Below, in pieces: positions 33,105-44,509 of a stretch of 64,000 nucleotides of DNA. This DNA is from Ditylenchus dipsaci (taxonomy: Eukaryota; Nematoda; Chromadorea; Rhabditida; Anguinidae), in NCBI GenBank assembly GCA_004194705.1, contig SADC01001353.1, positions 1 to 64,000 of the forward strand, given 5' to 3'. The notes under the pieces were generated by a model. It was not told the DNA's origin. It searched no databases and saw only the letters and a list, made by a program, of their open reading frames with translations. The position numbers were made by a program, and so were the translations under genes. How positions within the stretch are numbered: the stretch's first letter is position 1; each line of letters starts with the position of its first letter.

Positions 33105-34170
33105 ACGGTCAATTCACTCCCTATATCAATTCACTACCCGTATCAATTCACTCCCCTGATCAATTAAATCCCTGGCCAATTCACTCTCCGTGTCAATTCA
33201 CTCCCTGATCAATTCATTGAACGAAACTATTTTGAATATCGAACTTAATTTTTTTTTAACTGCAGGGATAACTTTTTGACACTGAAAACTGAAAGTAACT
33301 CACCCTAAAAGAGTACGCGGATGACCACAAAGTGCCTTAGAAGATGTAATCGGTACATAGTTTTGTTAATTGGGGCCTACCGCATAAAGAAAGCCTGGTA
33401 TGCATTAATCATACTATTGAAAGGGAACATTACCCTGTAAAACCGTTTCCCTGTAGAGCCGTTTTCCTGTATGGGACGGCAAGGAACTGTAGCGTGAAAA
33501 AAATTATGTAAACTCAACTTTTCATGGGGGATCCAAGTGTGTTGAGGGATCCATGTGTTGGTACCAGTGTCGAGGTGTTCATGGTTCAGTATTTTATACC
33601 ATTTTTGAAGTGGTTCACTGTATTTGATGAGGTGTATCAGACCTTGTTGAGAACCGGATTACTGCCCGGGTAATACTCAGTACCGCCAAAATCAGAACTT
33701 CCACTCTGTTCGTTTTTCTTTTAGGCGAAACATCTTACACTAGAAAATACATGAAAAGGTGAAAGTGATCATCTCTTTTCAGTTGGGTCGGATTAAACGT
33801 CCTTTTTTAATGGTATGGGATCAATAGTCCCTTTTTTACTGGATGGGATCAATCGTTCCTTTTTTATAAGATGGGATCAATCGGCCGATGGAATCAATCG
33901 TCACGTACCGGCCAACAAGCCCTCTGCGCCCTCGAAGTACTAACCATAAAAATTGTTTCAGGGAGTGAATTGACCAGGGGAGTGAATTGATCTGGGGACT
34001 GAATTGATCTGGGGAGTGAATTGATCTGGGAGTGAATTGATCTGGGGACTGAATTGATCTGGGGAGTGAATTGATCTGGGAGTGAATTGATCTGGGGAGT
34101 GAATTGATCTGGGAGTGAATTGATACGGGGAGTGAATTGACCAGGGAGTGAACTGACATGTACCCAGAAT
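33105..34170. mobile_element. Foldback element with opposed CAATTCACTCCC arrays, copy 1
   Basis: The left edge GGGACACGGTCAATTCACTC begins about six CAATTCACTCCC units (33108-33220). The right edge holds about 13 inverted GGGAGTGAATTGATCT units (33958-34165) and ends GAACTGACATGTACCC. The terminal GGGTACATGTCA resembles CGGGTACATGACA of the 13271-14554 element. No exact target duplication was found. The interior holds GGGATCAATCGTYCCTTTTT words (33780-33890) and a hairpin-family fragment. Confidence 0.6.
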
Positions 34171-34547
34171 TGTTAAACAAAATTGTTACTGGCCATGATA
34201 CGAGATTTTCTTTTTGAAGTACCGATGGACAAAAACAACTCAAAGGCAAATTAATTTTAAATTGCAATGATGGTTGAACGAGTTTGTATAGAAAACAGCT
34301 CGACTCGTTAACTCAAATACCAATATTTTTGATCCACATTTGTTAATCCATCATGCCGATTTCGAACTAAAAGATGCAGAAAAATAAATTTTGATATAGA
34401 AGAAGTAATTCAACTACAAAAAACCCGGAAAAACATTACCACCAGCAGTCTTTATTGAGAACAGAAAAGCAGTATCAAACCCTAGTCTAACAACCACACT
34501 TCAATATAATAAACGATAAATATGGAACAGCGGATTTTATTGCAACA

Positions 34548-34818
34548 CTACTTCTTCTTAGGCACCGGAGCAGCAAGAGGTTGACCAATATCCTTTCCAC
34601 GCAGCTTGACACCCAGAGCGCGCTCCATCTTGGCCAGAATGTTAGTATTAGGAATAGCTTTGGCACTTTCGTATTCTTTAATCACTTTCACTTTTTCGTT
34701 GACGTGAGCCCCCAACTCATTCTGTGTCCATTCTTTCGCTTGACGAGCTTGTTGGATGACTTTTCCCAAGGACAGTGGCACATGTTCGACGTGAAACTCT
34801 TCAATTTCAGCATTCAAT
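34548..34818 (-). CDS. mbf-1: MBF1/EDF1 transcription coactivator, last exon, copy 1
   Basis: MBF1 bridges TBP and bZIP/nuclear-receptor activators and also acts on stalled ribosomes. The exon follows TCATTTACAG and encodes the whole Cro/C1-type helix-turn-helix. It contains VPLSLGKVIQQARQAKEWTQ, then NEKVKVIKEYESAKAIPN, then MERALGVKLRGKDIG, with a PVPKKK end. The frame is intact and length fits the C-terminal half of the family (about 90 of 145 residues). The N-terminal MBF1 domain was not found in 34830-35520, which is AT-rich sequence and a word-array element. The gene is therefore truncated here, or its 5' exons lie elsewhere. Confidence 0.85.
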
Positions 34819-35117
34819 CTGTAAATGAGGTCATAATTAGAGAGCTGGTTGGCAGAGTAAATAGATTAGTGCTGATTTCAAGACACGGATACATAGGGAT
34901 TCCTGCTTTAAGAACGCTTTTCTTCGTTTGGAATTCTGTACGAAATCTGTTTTTAAATAAATGATTCAAAAATATTCTTTCAGATATTTTGCCTCGTTTT
35001 TCGCTTTTCTGAAACCAAAAATTTAGAAGTGCGTGAAATATGGACTTTCTTGCAAAAAAAAAGAAACTTCAAGAAACACCAGACTACCAAACATTTTGGT
35101 AAAGTCAAAAAAATTAG

Positions 35118-35421
35118 GACTAATTAGTAGAGTAGTTCACGGTCGGTTAACCGACCCGGTCGGTTAACCGACCGACCGGGTATTTGGCCAAAAAAACCGA
35201 CCGAAAAACCGGGTACAAAAAAACCGGGAAAACCGAAAACCGGGTACAGCAAAACTTCGGTTAATTTACGACAAAAAAAAACCGAAAACCGGGTACAAGC
35301 CGGTTAACCGACCGAAAAAAACTGAAAAACCGTAACCGAAAACCGGGTAGCCAAAATCCCGGTTAACCGAAAACCGGGTAAGGCCCAATTAACCGACCGT
35401 GAACTACTCTACTAATTAGTC
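35118..35421. mobile_element. CGGTTAACCGACC word element with long TIRs, copy 1
   Basis: Perfect inverted ends GACTAATTAGTAGAGTAGTT/AACTACTCTACTAATTAGTC continue into CACGGTCGGTTAACC. The interior is almost entirely words made of CGGTTAACCG, AAAACCGGGTAC and CCGAAAAACC. A TAATTA duplication may lie inside the palindromic ends, so the true border is ambiguous. Confidence 0.65.
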
Positions 35422-36526
35422 ACGAATGCACTAATAAACAACAAATAGAAAAGACACAATTGCAGTCAAACCGCTATAATCTGCGAATTAGCTAATTCAC
35501 CAGATCCGCGAGGTTTTGGCGGTTAGAAAAGGGTGGGATTTTTGTTTTTTCACCCAGCAGGGACGTAAAAATCAACTTTCCGTGTAATTGCCTGACGGAA
35601 TTTTCGCCATGTCGACTGTAGACCTCCCAAAGGTCTAAACTCAAAATTTTGGGCCACTAACAAAAAAACTTTAAAGTAGGCGATGGCTTAGACCCCCCAC
35701 CTGTATACCTATAAAATCCCACTAGGTGCCCAAAAAAACTTCTGTGGTATGACCACCAAAAAACTATCAATAATGGAGGTAGTGCATGATCATCCAGCAG
35801 AACCATTGTAAATGTCGCTGGGCCAGTCATCATAATCGCTTCTTGTCCTGTCATTGATCCTCTTTCGGATAGGGGATTAGCAGTAGTAGTAGGAGACTCT
35901 CCAATAGTTTCTTTGCTCAGTTGGTTGTTCCTCCTCAATTGGATAAGCCACATTAACTATCCATTGGGCAGTTCCTCCGGAAAACTGTTTTTGCTGGAAC
36001 AACTGTAGAAGATGATTGTATGACACCCACGCAAACAACAACAAAAAACAACGATACTTGATTTGCAAGGAAATTAAAGAGTGAGCAGCTGTAATAAAGC
36101 TTTATGATGAGGGCTGGTCAGCATACGGACCAAATATATATTTTTTATTATAATCCCCAAAACAAACTTTTTAATTTCTTTTCTGACGCAGAATAAACCC
36201 CCACTCATTCTGAGCCAGGATTAGACCGCCAAAAACATTTGTCGATGACTGTAGAACTTTTGCTGATAATGTACCAGCAATTTCACAGTTATCAATAACT
36301 ATAGCATTTTCGTATAATGTACCAGAAAGTTATTGATAACTTTGTTTTCCGTTTTTTCCGTATTATGTTAATATTATATATTTCAACTGCCAGCTCCACA
36401 AAATAGAACAAATGAACAAAACTGTAGCGATCTTATTTACCGACATGAAGATTTAGACCTATATTAAGGAGCACTGAATATATCCACTGACTTGTTTATT
36501 TCTACAGAGCGACCACATACACCTAT

Positions 36527-36880
36527 TCAGACCTGATATGTTGGAGTAGGAGGATGAGCTGAATATCCGGCAGGAGGAGGAGGATGGACTACATAGGCGG
36601 CTTGAGGTTGCTTCTTGTTATCGTCATTCATCAGATGCATCAGTGCAATCCCGCAGAAACACACAAAGTATATCCACATCTAACAGTCATCAAAGTAATC
36701 CTACCCAAAAATACAAGGGCCAATCAGAAAAATAGGCAAAACACAAACAGCAAAAACAAGATCCTAAAATAGAAAAAAATGTGATGGCATGACAAAAAAT
36801 ACGCCTTACCACATCCATATAGCCATTCTCTGGACGTCCCCGAAATTTTTTGCAGTAACACCATCCACAGTCAACAGCGA
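36527..36880 (-). CDS. Small Cys-rich membrane protein, copy 2
   Basis: Exact counterpart of 32737-33090 in the second tandem unit, with the same exon borders, the same unresolved phase and the same AATAAA about 27 nt after the stop. The only difference noticed is the A-run length in the intron near 36795. Confidence 0.45.
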
Positions 36881-36893
36881 GAAAAAGCGGGAC

Positions 36894-37960
36894 ACGGTCA
36901 ATTCACTCCCTATATCAATTCACTACCCGTATCAATTCACTCCCCTGATCAATTAAATCCCTGGCCAATTCACTCTCCGTGTCAATTCACTCCCTGATCA
37001 ATTCATTGAACGAAACTATTTTGAATATCGAACTTAATTTTTTTTTAACTGCAGGGATAACTTTTTGACACTGAAAACTGAAAGTAACTCACCCTAAAAG
37101 AGTACGCGGATGACCACAAAGTGCCTTAGAAGATGTAATCGGTACATAGTTTTGTTAATTGGGGGCCTACCGCATAAAGAAAGCCTGGTATGCATTAATC
37201 ATACTATTGAAAGGGAACATTACCCTGTAAAACCGTTTCCCTGTAGAGCCGTTTTCCTGTATGGGACGGCAAGGAACTGTAGCGTGAAAAAAAATTATGT
37301 AAACTCAACTTTTCATGGGGGATCCAAGTGTGTTGAGGGATCCATGTGTTGGTACCAGTGTCGAGGTGTTCATGGTTCAGTATTTTATACCATTTTTGAA
37401 GTGGTTCACTGTATTTGATGAGGTGTATCAGACCTTGTTGAGAACCGGATTACTGCCCGGGTAATACTCAGTACCGCCAAAATCAGAACTTCCACTCTGT
37501 TCGTTTTTCTTTTAGGCGAAACATCTTACACTAGAAAATACATGAAAAGGTGAAAGTGATCATCTCTTTTCAGTTGGGTCGGATTAAACGTCCTTTTTTA
37601 ATGGTATGGGATCAATAGTCCCTTTTTTACTGGATGGGATCAATCGTTCCTTTTTTATAAGATGGGATCAATCGGCCGATGGAATCAATCGTCACGTACC
37701 GGCCAACAAGCCCTCTGCGCCCTCGAAGTACTAACCATAAAAATTGTTTCAGGGAGTGAATTGACCAGGGGAGTGAATTGATCTGGGGACTGAATTGATC
37801 TGGGGAGTGAATTGATCTGGGAGTGAATTGATCTGGGGACTGAATTGATCTGGGGAGTGAATTGATCTGGGAGTGAATTGATCTGGGGAGTGAATTGATC
37901 TGGGAGTGAATTGATACGGGGAGTGAATTGACCAGGGAGTGAACTGACATGTACCCAGAA
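36894..37960. mobile_element. Foldback element with opposed CAATTCACTCCC arrays, copy 2
   Basis: Copy of 33105-34170 in the second tandem unit. The unit number and order in the arrays appear the same, which argues that the duplication is too recent for array turnover. Confidence 0.6.
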
Positions 37961-38339
37961 ATTGTTAAACAAAATTGTTACTGGCCATGATACGAGATTT
38001 TCTTTTTGAAGTACCGATGGACAAAAACAACTCAAAGGCAAATTAATTTTAAATTGCAATGATGGTTGAACGAGTTTGTATAGAAAACAGCTCGACTCGT
38101 TAACTCAAATACCAATATTTTTGATCCACATTTGTTAATCCATCATGCCGATTTCGAACTAAAAGATGCAGAAAAATAAATTTTGATATAGAAGAAGTAA
38201 TTCAACTACAAAAAACCCGGAAAAACATTACCACCAGCAGTCTTTATTGAGAACAGAAAAGCAGTATCAAACCCTAGTCTAACAACCACACTTCAATATA
38301 ATAAACGATAAATATGGAACAGCGGATTTTATTGCAACA

Positions 38340-38610
38340 CTACTTCTTCTTAGGCACCGGAGCAGCAAGAGGTTGACCAATATCCTTTCCACGCAGCTTG
38401 ACACCCAGAGCGCGCTCCATCTTGGCCAGAATGTTAGTATTAGGAATAGCTTTGGCACTTTCGTATTCTTTAATCACTTTCACTTTTTCGTTGACGTGAG
38501 CCCCCAACTCATTCTGTGTCCATTCTTTCGCTTGACGAGCTTGTTGGATGACTTTTCCCAAGGACAGTGGCACATGTTCGACGTGAAACTCTTCAATTTC
38601 AGCATTCAAT
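38340..38610 (-). CDS. mbf-1: MBF1/EDF1 last exon, copy 2
   Basis: Identical in protein to the exon at 34548-34818. Upstream of this copy (- strand direction) the duplicated unit ends at 39314 and is followed by a hAT transposon, so again no N-terminal exons are visible. If only one copy keeps 5' exons beyond the window's repeats, the other must be a pseudogene. If the duplication is an assembly artefact, only one exists. Confidence 0.85.
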
Positions 38611-38909
38611 CTGTAAATGAGGTCATAATTAGAGAGCTGGTTGGCAGAGTAAATAGATTAGTGCTGATTTCAAGACACGGATACATAGGGATTCCTGCTT
38701 TAAGAACGCTTTTCTTCGTTTGGAATTCTGTACGAAATCTGTTTTTAAATAAATGATTCAAAAATATTCTTTCAGATATTTTGCCTCGTTTTTCGCTTTT
38801 CTGAAACCAAAAATTTAGAAGTGCGTGAAATATGGACTTTCTTGCAAAAAAAAAGAAACTTCAAGAAACACCAGACTACCAAACATTTTGGTAAAGTCAA
38901 AAAAATTAG

Positions 38910-39215
38910 GACTAATTAGTAGAGTAGTTCACGGTCGGTTAACCGACCCGGTCGGTTAACCGACCGACCGGGTATTTGGCCAAAAAAAACCGACCGAAAA
39001 ACCGGGTACAAAAAAACCGGGAAAACCGAAAACCGGGTACAGCAAAACTTCGGTTAATTTACGACAAAAAAAAACCGAAAACCGGGTACAAGCCGGTTAA
39101 CCGACCGAAAAAAAACTGAAAAACCGTAACCGAAAACCGGGTAGCCAAAATCCCGGTTAACCGAAAACCGGGTAAGGCCCAATTAACCGACCGTGAACTA
39201 CTCTACTAATTAGTC
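38910..39215. mobile_element. CGGTTAACCGACC word element, copy 2
   Basis: Counterpart of 35118-35421 in the second tandem unit. It differs by longer A runs near 38985 and 39112. Confidence 0.65.
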
Positions 39216-39532
39216 ACGAATGCACTAATAAACAACAAATAGAAAAGACACAATTGCAGTCAAACCGCTATAATCTGCGAATTAGCTAATTCACCAGATC
39301 CGCGAGGTTTTGGCCACATTTGGTCACTTCTTTGCTGAACTGCCTGATAAAACTTCATTGTCTAACTGCAATAGTCAATCGCTACAGTCAAACCTCCCTA
39401 ATGAGGCGTATCCGTTCAAGTTTGAAAGTTACCGGATCAGAGATATTAGCTGTATTCATTGACTATGATTCGGACAATAAAATTTTATCAGCAGGCTCAA
39501 CAAAGAAAAGTGACAAAATATGACCAAAAACC

Positions 39533-41642
39533 AGTGCTCCAAATCGTTTTTTTTAAAGATTTGTCTTTTTTTGGCACCCCGAATCTTTTAAAAATAAATT
39601 GTCCCTTTTAAAAAGATTTGTCCATCTTTTTCTCAGCGTCCTTTTTGTTCTTTTTTTTTTGAATCGGTGGCAAAAAGTACAAAAAGCACTTCGAAGTAAA
39701 AAAAATTGCCTGCTGCGCAGTTTTAGTAGGATTTCCCTGTGCCTGTTTATCACGTGTTGTTTTCTCCTGCATTTCTCTAGCTAGTTCTTGCTTGTTTTTT
39801 GTTTTAGTTGCTTCTATGCATAATCCAAAGCGCAAGATTCAGTTCAACTCAGAGTTTGAAAATGAGTTCAGAGGCATTCGCAAGGGTAGAGACGACTTCC
39901 ACGTTTTCTGCATTTCCTGCCGAGATAAGATCAATCTGGATTCGATTGGCAAAACAGCAATCACACTGCACCAGGAAAAGCAAAAGCACAAAGAGAACCA
40001 GAAAGCCGCCGGAACAACACGGTTAGTTTGCCTTGAATTTTTTGTTTATTTGACCTTTGCAGAGCTCTTTCCGAATCACGTAAAGCCGTTCTGCGTCAAC
40101 TGCCATCGATGACAAGATCGCTGCCGCAAAAGGTGCTTGGCCTACCACGTTTCAACTCACAACCAAGCTTGCTCTTCGACCAATGGCTGCTCTTCGCACG
40201 CTTTCTTCCAAACAATCTTTTCAGGCTCCGAGGTGGCCAAGAAGTTTGGGTGTGGTTAAGATAAGACAAAAGCGATTCTGACAGGCTTCTTTAAACTTTA
40301 TTGTTTTTTTTCGATCTCCACTGTTCGGGCGTGCCGGCTCTATACTCGGTAAAATGTTTGCTGAAGCATCTAGGTGAGCAGCCGTTCTCGATTTCAACCG
40401 ACGCTTCTAATCACAAGGAGATAAAGTTGTTCTGCTCGATTATCAGGTTCGATTTTTTTGATTCTAATCTTTTTATGAGAAACTGTTTCAGATTTTTCAC
40501 AGCTGCGAAATGAGTCCAAGTTCGGCTGCTTGACATGAGATTTTGCCCGGAGAGAATTCGCAATTGATAGCCAAATTCATCAAGCAAATTCTGGAAAAGC
40601 ATGGCCTCAAATAGGTGAACCTCGTGTTTTTTTGTGCCGATAACGCTCCAGTGAATTTCGGAGGGCTGCAAATGCAAGGGCCGAACAACGTCTTGAAGAA
40701 ACTGCTCGCCGAGAAGTCGAACTTAATTCCTGTCGGATGTCCTGCTGACATAATGCGGCTCAGAAGAGTGCTGATTGTCTACCGTTGAATATCAAGATCG
40801 TCGTCTTCAAATTGATCAGTTATTTCAAGAAATCAACAAGTCTATACGAGCAATTTAAGGATGCCTGCGACTTTTCAGAGGTTGGTTGTTTAATATCTTT
40901 TCATGGTTAACTTTTATTTTCAGACAAACTACGAGAAAATTTCGACGCATGGACAGGCTCGCTGGTTGACTCTGGGCAAAGTCATCGATCGAATTCTTAA
41001 GCTCTGGGATCAATTGACATTTTATTCCGGATTCGCCAACAAAGCTCTTCTATTTTTAGAGAAGTTCTTCGAATCGGAGAATTCGCTTTTAACTCTGCAA
41101 TTTTTTCACAGTTTCTTTGGCGTCTTCGAAAAACCTCTACTTCAGCTCCAGGTTTTTTGTCTTCGTCAGATTGTTTATATTCTCTTGCATTCAGAAATCG
41201 ACTACGCTTCTACCAGAGCTCATTGAAATCGTCAACTCATTCAAGCAGATAATCAGGGAGAGGAAGGCGATGAATACATGAAGCGGCAACTGCAGCATCT
41301 CTCAATCGCTTGGACATAATTATAAAAGAAAAGCTGAGCAAGAGCTTCCAGGTTGCCTTCTGTTTTAATCAGCTTAAAAATACCTTCTTTTCAGAATTTG
41401 ACACGACAGTCATTGAGTCAACCGACAAGTGGTTACATGTAAAGTTCCTGCCGATAAATATATCACGGACTATGCTGAAGGCCAACAACATCGAGTACAC
41501 TAAGTCATTGGATATATATTAAGTTGTCGTAAAATAAAGCGTTTGTAGGCGATTTTAGCGTGTTTTAGGAAGTGTCCTTTTTTAGGAGGCAAAATCTTTT
41601 TTTGAAGATGTTCTTTTTTGAAATTTTTCATTCGGAGCCCTG
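39533..41642 (+). mobile_element. hAT transposon with 8-bp TSD CAAAAACC
   Basis: Ends AGTGCTCCAAAT and the complement of CAGGGCTCCGAATG are imperfect TIRs of hAT type (CAGNGCTCC). CAAAAACC directly repeats at 39525-39532 and 41643-41650. The left TIR appears to lack its first C, which would make a CCC run with the duplication, so one base may have been lost there. A transposase gene fills the element. A short relative with the same ends is at 63568-63773. Confidence 0.75.
39816..41522 (+). pseudogene. hAT-family transposase, BED-type zinc finger, broken frame
   Basis: The first exon (39816-40021, donor GTTAGT) has a BED-like finger, FHVFCISCRDKINLD then GKTAITLHQEKQKH (C-x2-C, H-x5-H). Further pieces in order are DKIAAA..W..H...HN, FSISTDASNHKEIKLF (catalytic-domain strand with the Asp), FCADNAPVNFGG (the ADN motif with the second Asp) and then HGQARWLTLGKVIDRILKLW. 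This order is typical of animal hAT transposases. Introns of 40-50 nt end in TTTGCAG/TTTTCAG. Several frame changes and stops interrupt it (for example near 40250, 40610, 40790 and 41225), and the final hAT dimerisation region is weak. Inactive as written. Confidence 0.75.
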
Positions 41643-41654
41643 CAAAAACCTATA

Positions 41655-41755
41655 GAGTATGCAACTCGCTACAACGACTTGCTACACATGCGACTTGTTA
41701 CACATGCGACTCGCTACACATACAACTTGCTACAACGACTCACTACAATTTTTTG
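41655..41755 (+). repeat. ACATGCGACTCGCTAC minisatellite
   Basis: Six imperfect 14-17-bp units (CTCGCTACA-CATGCGACT) lie directly after the hAT element. Confidence 0.65.
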
Positions 41756-42217
41756 TTAAACATTTTCAGCTTGCATATTTTTTTTTCACTGTCGCTTAAC
41801 TAGTGTTTGAGGTGCTTTTACTGTTTTATTTGGAAAATATTTTTTGTGTTTAGATGTGTTTGACCTTACTCCTCAATGCGGTGTTTTTTTGCCTCGGTCC
41901 CTCCTGTTGTTGTTGTTTTGTGTGTTTCCAAGCTAAGGCAAATGTGGGCCAGCGTATGTTAGGCAAAGTTTGAATAGGAGTCTCTTTTTTTCTTATAGGA
42001 GTCTTACGTTTATAAGATCTTGAATTGCAAGTGCTTCTTTGCTTGAGACAAACAAGGAGTCAAATAACATTGAGTTAAATTCAACTCATGTTCACTTGTG
42101 TGAAACTCTTTCATTTTTACTTTTTTTCGTTTACTGAGCAGTCTGTTTGCTCTTTCATAAGTAACTCTTTACTTCTGTAACTCTTTACTTTTTTTCAGCG
42201 CTGCAAAATCAAGCATC

Positions 42218-43259
42218 ATGACGACAGCTGAAAATGAAACAATCGATTTCGGAGAAGTTGGGAAGAAGCCGCGGGGTTCGATATTCATGCCAATGCTTAA
42301 GCTGGGCATTCATCCGAGAGTTGGAAACCAAACGAGAATCTATTTGATACGAAATGAAGAGCCGTGCGATCGAATCACATCTGCTTGGAGCAACAAGGCT
42401 TTCGTAATCATGATGCGTATCGCCAGTTCAGTTAATTATGAAGGTTTTGTTTCTAGCAAGACTTTACTTTCTGTTTACCAGATTGATCTCAACCGACCGC
42501 CTACAGTCATCAATCGAGCAAAGTGAAGATACGAGGCTAATTATTTCATATATGTTTTGAAGAAGTTGCATGCTGAGTTCAAGGTTAGTGGTTTAGGTCT
42601 ACAGTCAGCCCGTGATTTTACGGTTCTGATGAAACGCGCCATCTCGATTTTATGGACTCCTCTATGGCTTACGGTTGGTTACTTTCTTTTAAGTTACTAT
42701 ACCCCGATCAGCGGTCCGGGTGGCCGTTGAATCATGAATTTAATGTGTAGGTTGTGTCGGACTAACTTAACCTTATCAATTCTTAGGAAAAAGAAGCCGA
42801 TTTTATTCTATCTGCTAATAAATCAAGTGATGACCAGCATATTGCAGCGGATTAACTTCGACCACGAGGAAGGGGATGCGTTGATTGTCTGCCATGCGCC
42901 AAGCATCCATGCAATTGCTCGTTTTTTGCTGGGTATGTGGATTTTTTTCGCATTTTTACTCGATTGGAACTGACGCTACCCTTACGTTTAGACCGTGATG
43001 ATATGCCGGAGCGGAAGTACCATCTCTATATGACGGCCTCTTCTATCCCTTCTGCAGCTTAACAACGCTGGAGGAGACGGAAGAGCCAAGTTCAGTGGAA
43101 GGAAGGTCGAAGTGGTCATTGAACTTGGAGGCCATTCCGCCGAACACCAATGCTCACATCTCGACTGCGTCTTATGTGCCATTATTCCAGCCGCAGCCCG
43201 CTCTCGAGCAGTCTGAAGCGAGGGGTATCCAAGAATCTTTGCTTGTAATATTATATTGA
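42218..43259 (+). pseudogene. Histidine-phosphatase family (UBASH3/ecdysteroid-phosphatase-like), decayed
   Basis: The family removes phosphate using a His in an N-terminal RHG motif and a second His later. Here the N-terminal motif is IYLIRNEEPCDRITSAW, so RHGE has become RNEE and the catalytic His is Asn. Then come DLNRPPTVINR, an in-frame TGA at 42524, ARDFTVLMKRAIS (42605-42673), EGDALIVCHAPSIHAIARFL (42787-42932, second His kept) and a last exon from 42992. That exon has YHLYM...FCSLTTLEE...IPPN and needs one extra base near TCTTCTATCCC. AATAAA at 43299. Introns are short with GTTAG/GTTGG donors. It is either a pseudoenzyme or a dead gene; the stop favours the latter. Confidence 0.65.
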
Positions 43260-43298
43260 TTTCTTAATAGTGCTTGTGTTGTGTGAATTGTGCTGCAA

Positions 43299-43304
43299 TA
43301 AATT
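43299..43304 (+). terminator. AATAAA poly(A) signal after histidine-phosphatase copy
   Basis: AATAAA in TGCAATAAATTATT, 40 nt after the TGA at 43257-43259. Confidence 0.55.
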
Positions 43305-43821
43305 ATTTTGGGTGTTCTCGGTGGTTTGGCTTTTTTAATTGGACCTTCTCTGTCGCTACTTGAAATGGTTGTACTTGAAATTCAGGTTGTGTATAGTTTG
43401 ACTATTTTATTGGTAGGGGAGCAGAGGGCGGGTAATACTTAAATCCAGTACCAAAATACTTATTTCTAGTACCGAAATTCTTTTTTCTAGTACCAAAATT
43501 TTACATTCATAGAAAATCTCTTTGTAAAGTTAGAGATTTTTTCGTTGACACATGAACGCGTAGCTCTGAATCTCAGCTTTTTACTAGACGTCAATTTCCT
43601 GTGAAATATTTTAAAAATATTAAATTAATTTTGGAAAAACGACTTTCACGAATTATTATACAGCCCGATTAGAGTGACTGGCCTTTAAGAAGAAAAGCCA
43701 AAAAAAATTTTGTTGGGGAAGATCATTGTGTTTGTGACCCTGGAAAGAATTTAGTATACTCTTCTAAATAACTTTTCTTCGCGAAATCCCGATGTCTTTC
43801 TGATAGTTTATTTTTCATATA

Positions 43822-44331
43822 CAGTCAACTCTCGCTATAATATACACCTCGTGACCGGTGTAGGTGTATATTATAGCGAGATATACTATGGCGAGTGTAT
43901 ATAATAGTGAGAGTAAAAAACCAAACTCTATTCATATGTATATTATATCGAGTGTAACATCAAATAATAAGGCACTTCATTAAATCAATGATGAAAATTC
44001 GATGACTAACCGGGAATAAATATGTTAGTTCATTTTGCTTTTCTTTGCGCATCTGAAAAGGCCTCATCCAAGCAAATTGACACAAAAAACAGCATATATT
44101 TGTCTGTCATTTTTTTCTTGTCACGACAAAATCGTTGTTTCTCAAGTGTTTATTATAGCAAGAGTAAAATAAAGGAGAGTGTAACTTCTGAAGTGTATAC
44201 TATATCGAGTGTATACTATAGCGAGAGTATACTTTCTTGACTATCTTTGCTGGCCAACCAAATACCGCTCAGGTGTATATTATACCGAGATGTATACTAT
44301 AGCGAGTGTATATTATAGCGAGAGTTGACTG
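43822..44331. mobile_element. Pogo/Tigger-like MITE, CAGTCAACTCTCGCTATAA ends
   Basis: Perfect inverted ends CAGTCAACTCTCGCTATAAT and ATTATAGCGAGAGTTGACTG are bordered by TA on each side, as in pogo-like elements. The interior keeps repeating GTATATTATAGCGAG words in both orientations (43860-43960 and 44150-44310). Confidence 0.75.
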
Positions 44332-44509
44332 TAGTTGTTTCGTATGTGCCTAGTGCATTCAATTCTTTTTTGATCAACTCTTTCTGTGGTAGTGGTTGAA
44401 GGTGTTTTGTGTCTGGGATTGTGGTAATATTTATCGAAAAGTGGCATACGCATCGAGTTGTCTACACCTAATAAAGTGAACAACATTCGATTCGGCACAA
44501 ATTGTGATT

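Larger units (their letters stand above)
31736..35520. repeat. Tandem duplication unit, copy 1 (3785 bp)
   Basis: It starts AGAAAAGGGTGGGATT and ends GCGAGGTTTTGGC. It is followed by a 4-base filler GGTT and copy 2. It contains the MBF1 last exon, a small membrane-protein gene, a foldback element with GAATTGATC arrays and a CGGTTAACCG word element. All differences from copy 2 that I noticed are one-base changes in homopolymers (for example near 31905, 32270, 32519, 33009, 33374, 33489, 34167, 35194, 35320). Confidence 0.9.
35525..39314. repeat. Tandem duplication unit, copy 2 (3790 bp)
   Basis: Head-to-tail second copy of 31736-35520. After it, at 39315, the sequence becomes unrelated to the sequence after copy 1. 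The identity, apart from run lengths, points to a very recent duplication, allelic copies joined in assembly, or an assembly artefact. Confidence 0.9.

Noticed and set aside
33836..34267. Long - strand open frame of SLPVSIHSQIN-type repeats (and copy at 37627-38059)
   Set aside because: The open frame comes from the GGGAGTGAATTGATCT minisatellite; it has no start context, splice sites or domain.
42444..42481. 38-nt intron GTTTTG...TACCAG in the histidine phosphatase
   Set aside because: Removing it shifts the frame into a stop, while reading through keeps the DLNRPPT motif in frame.
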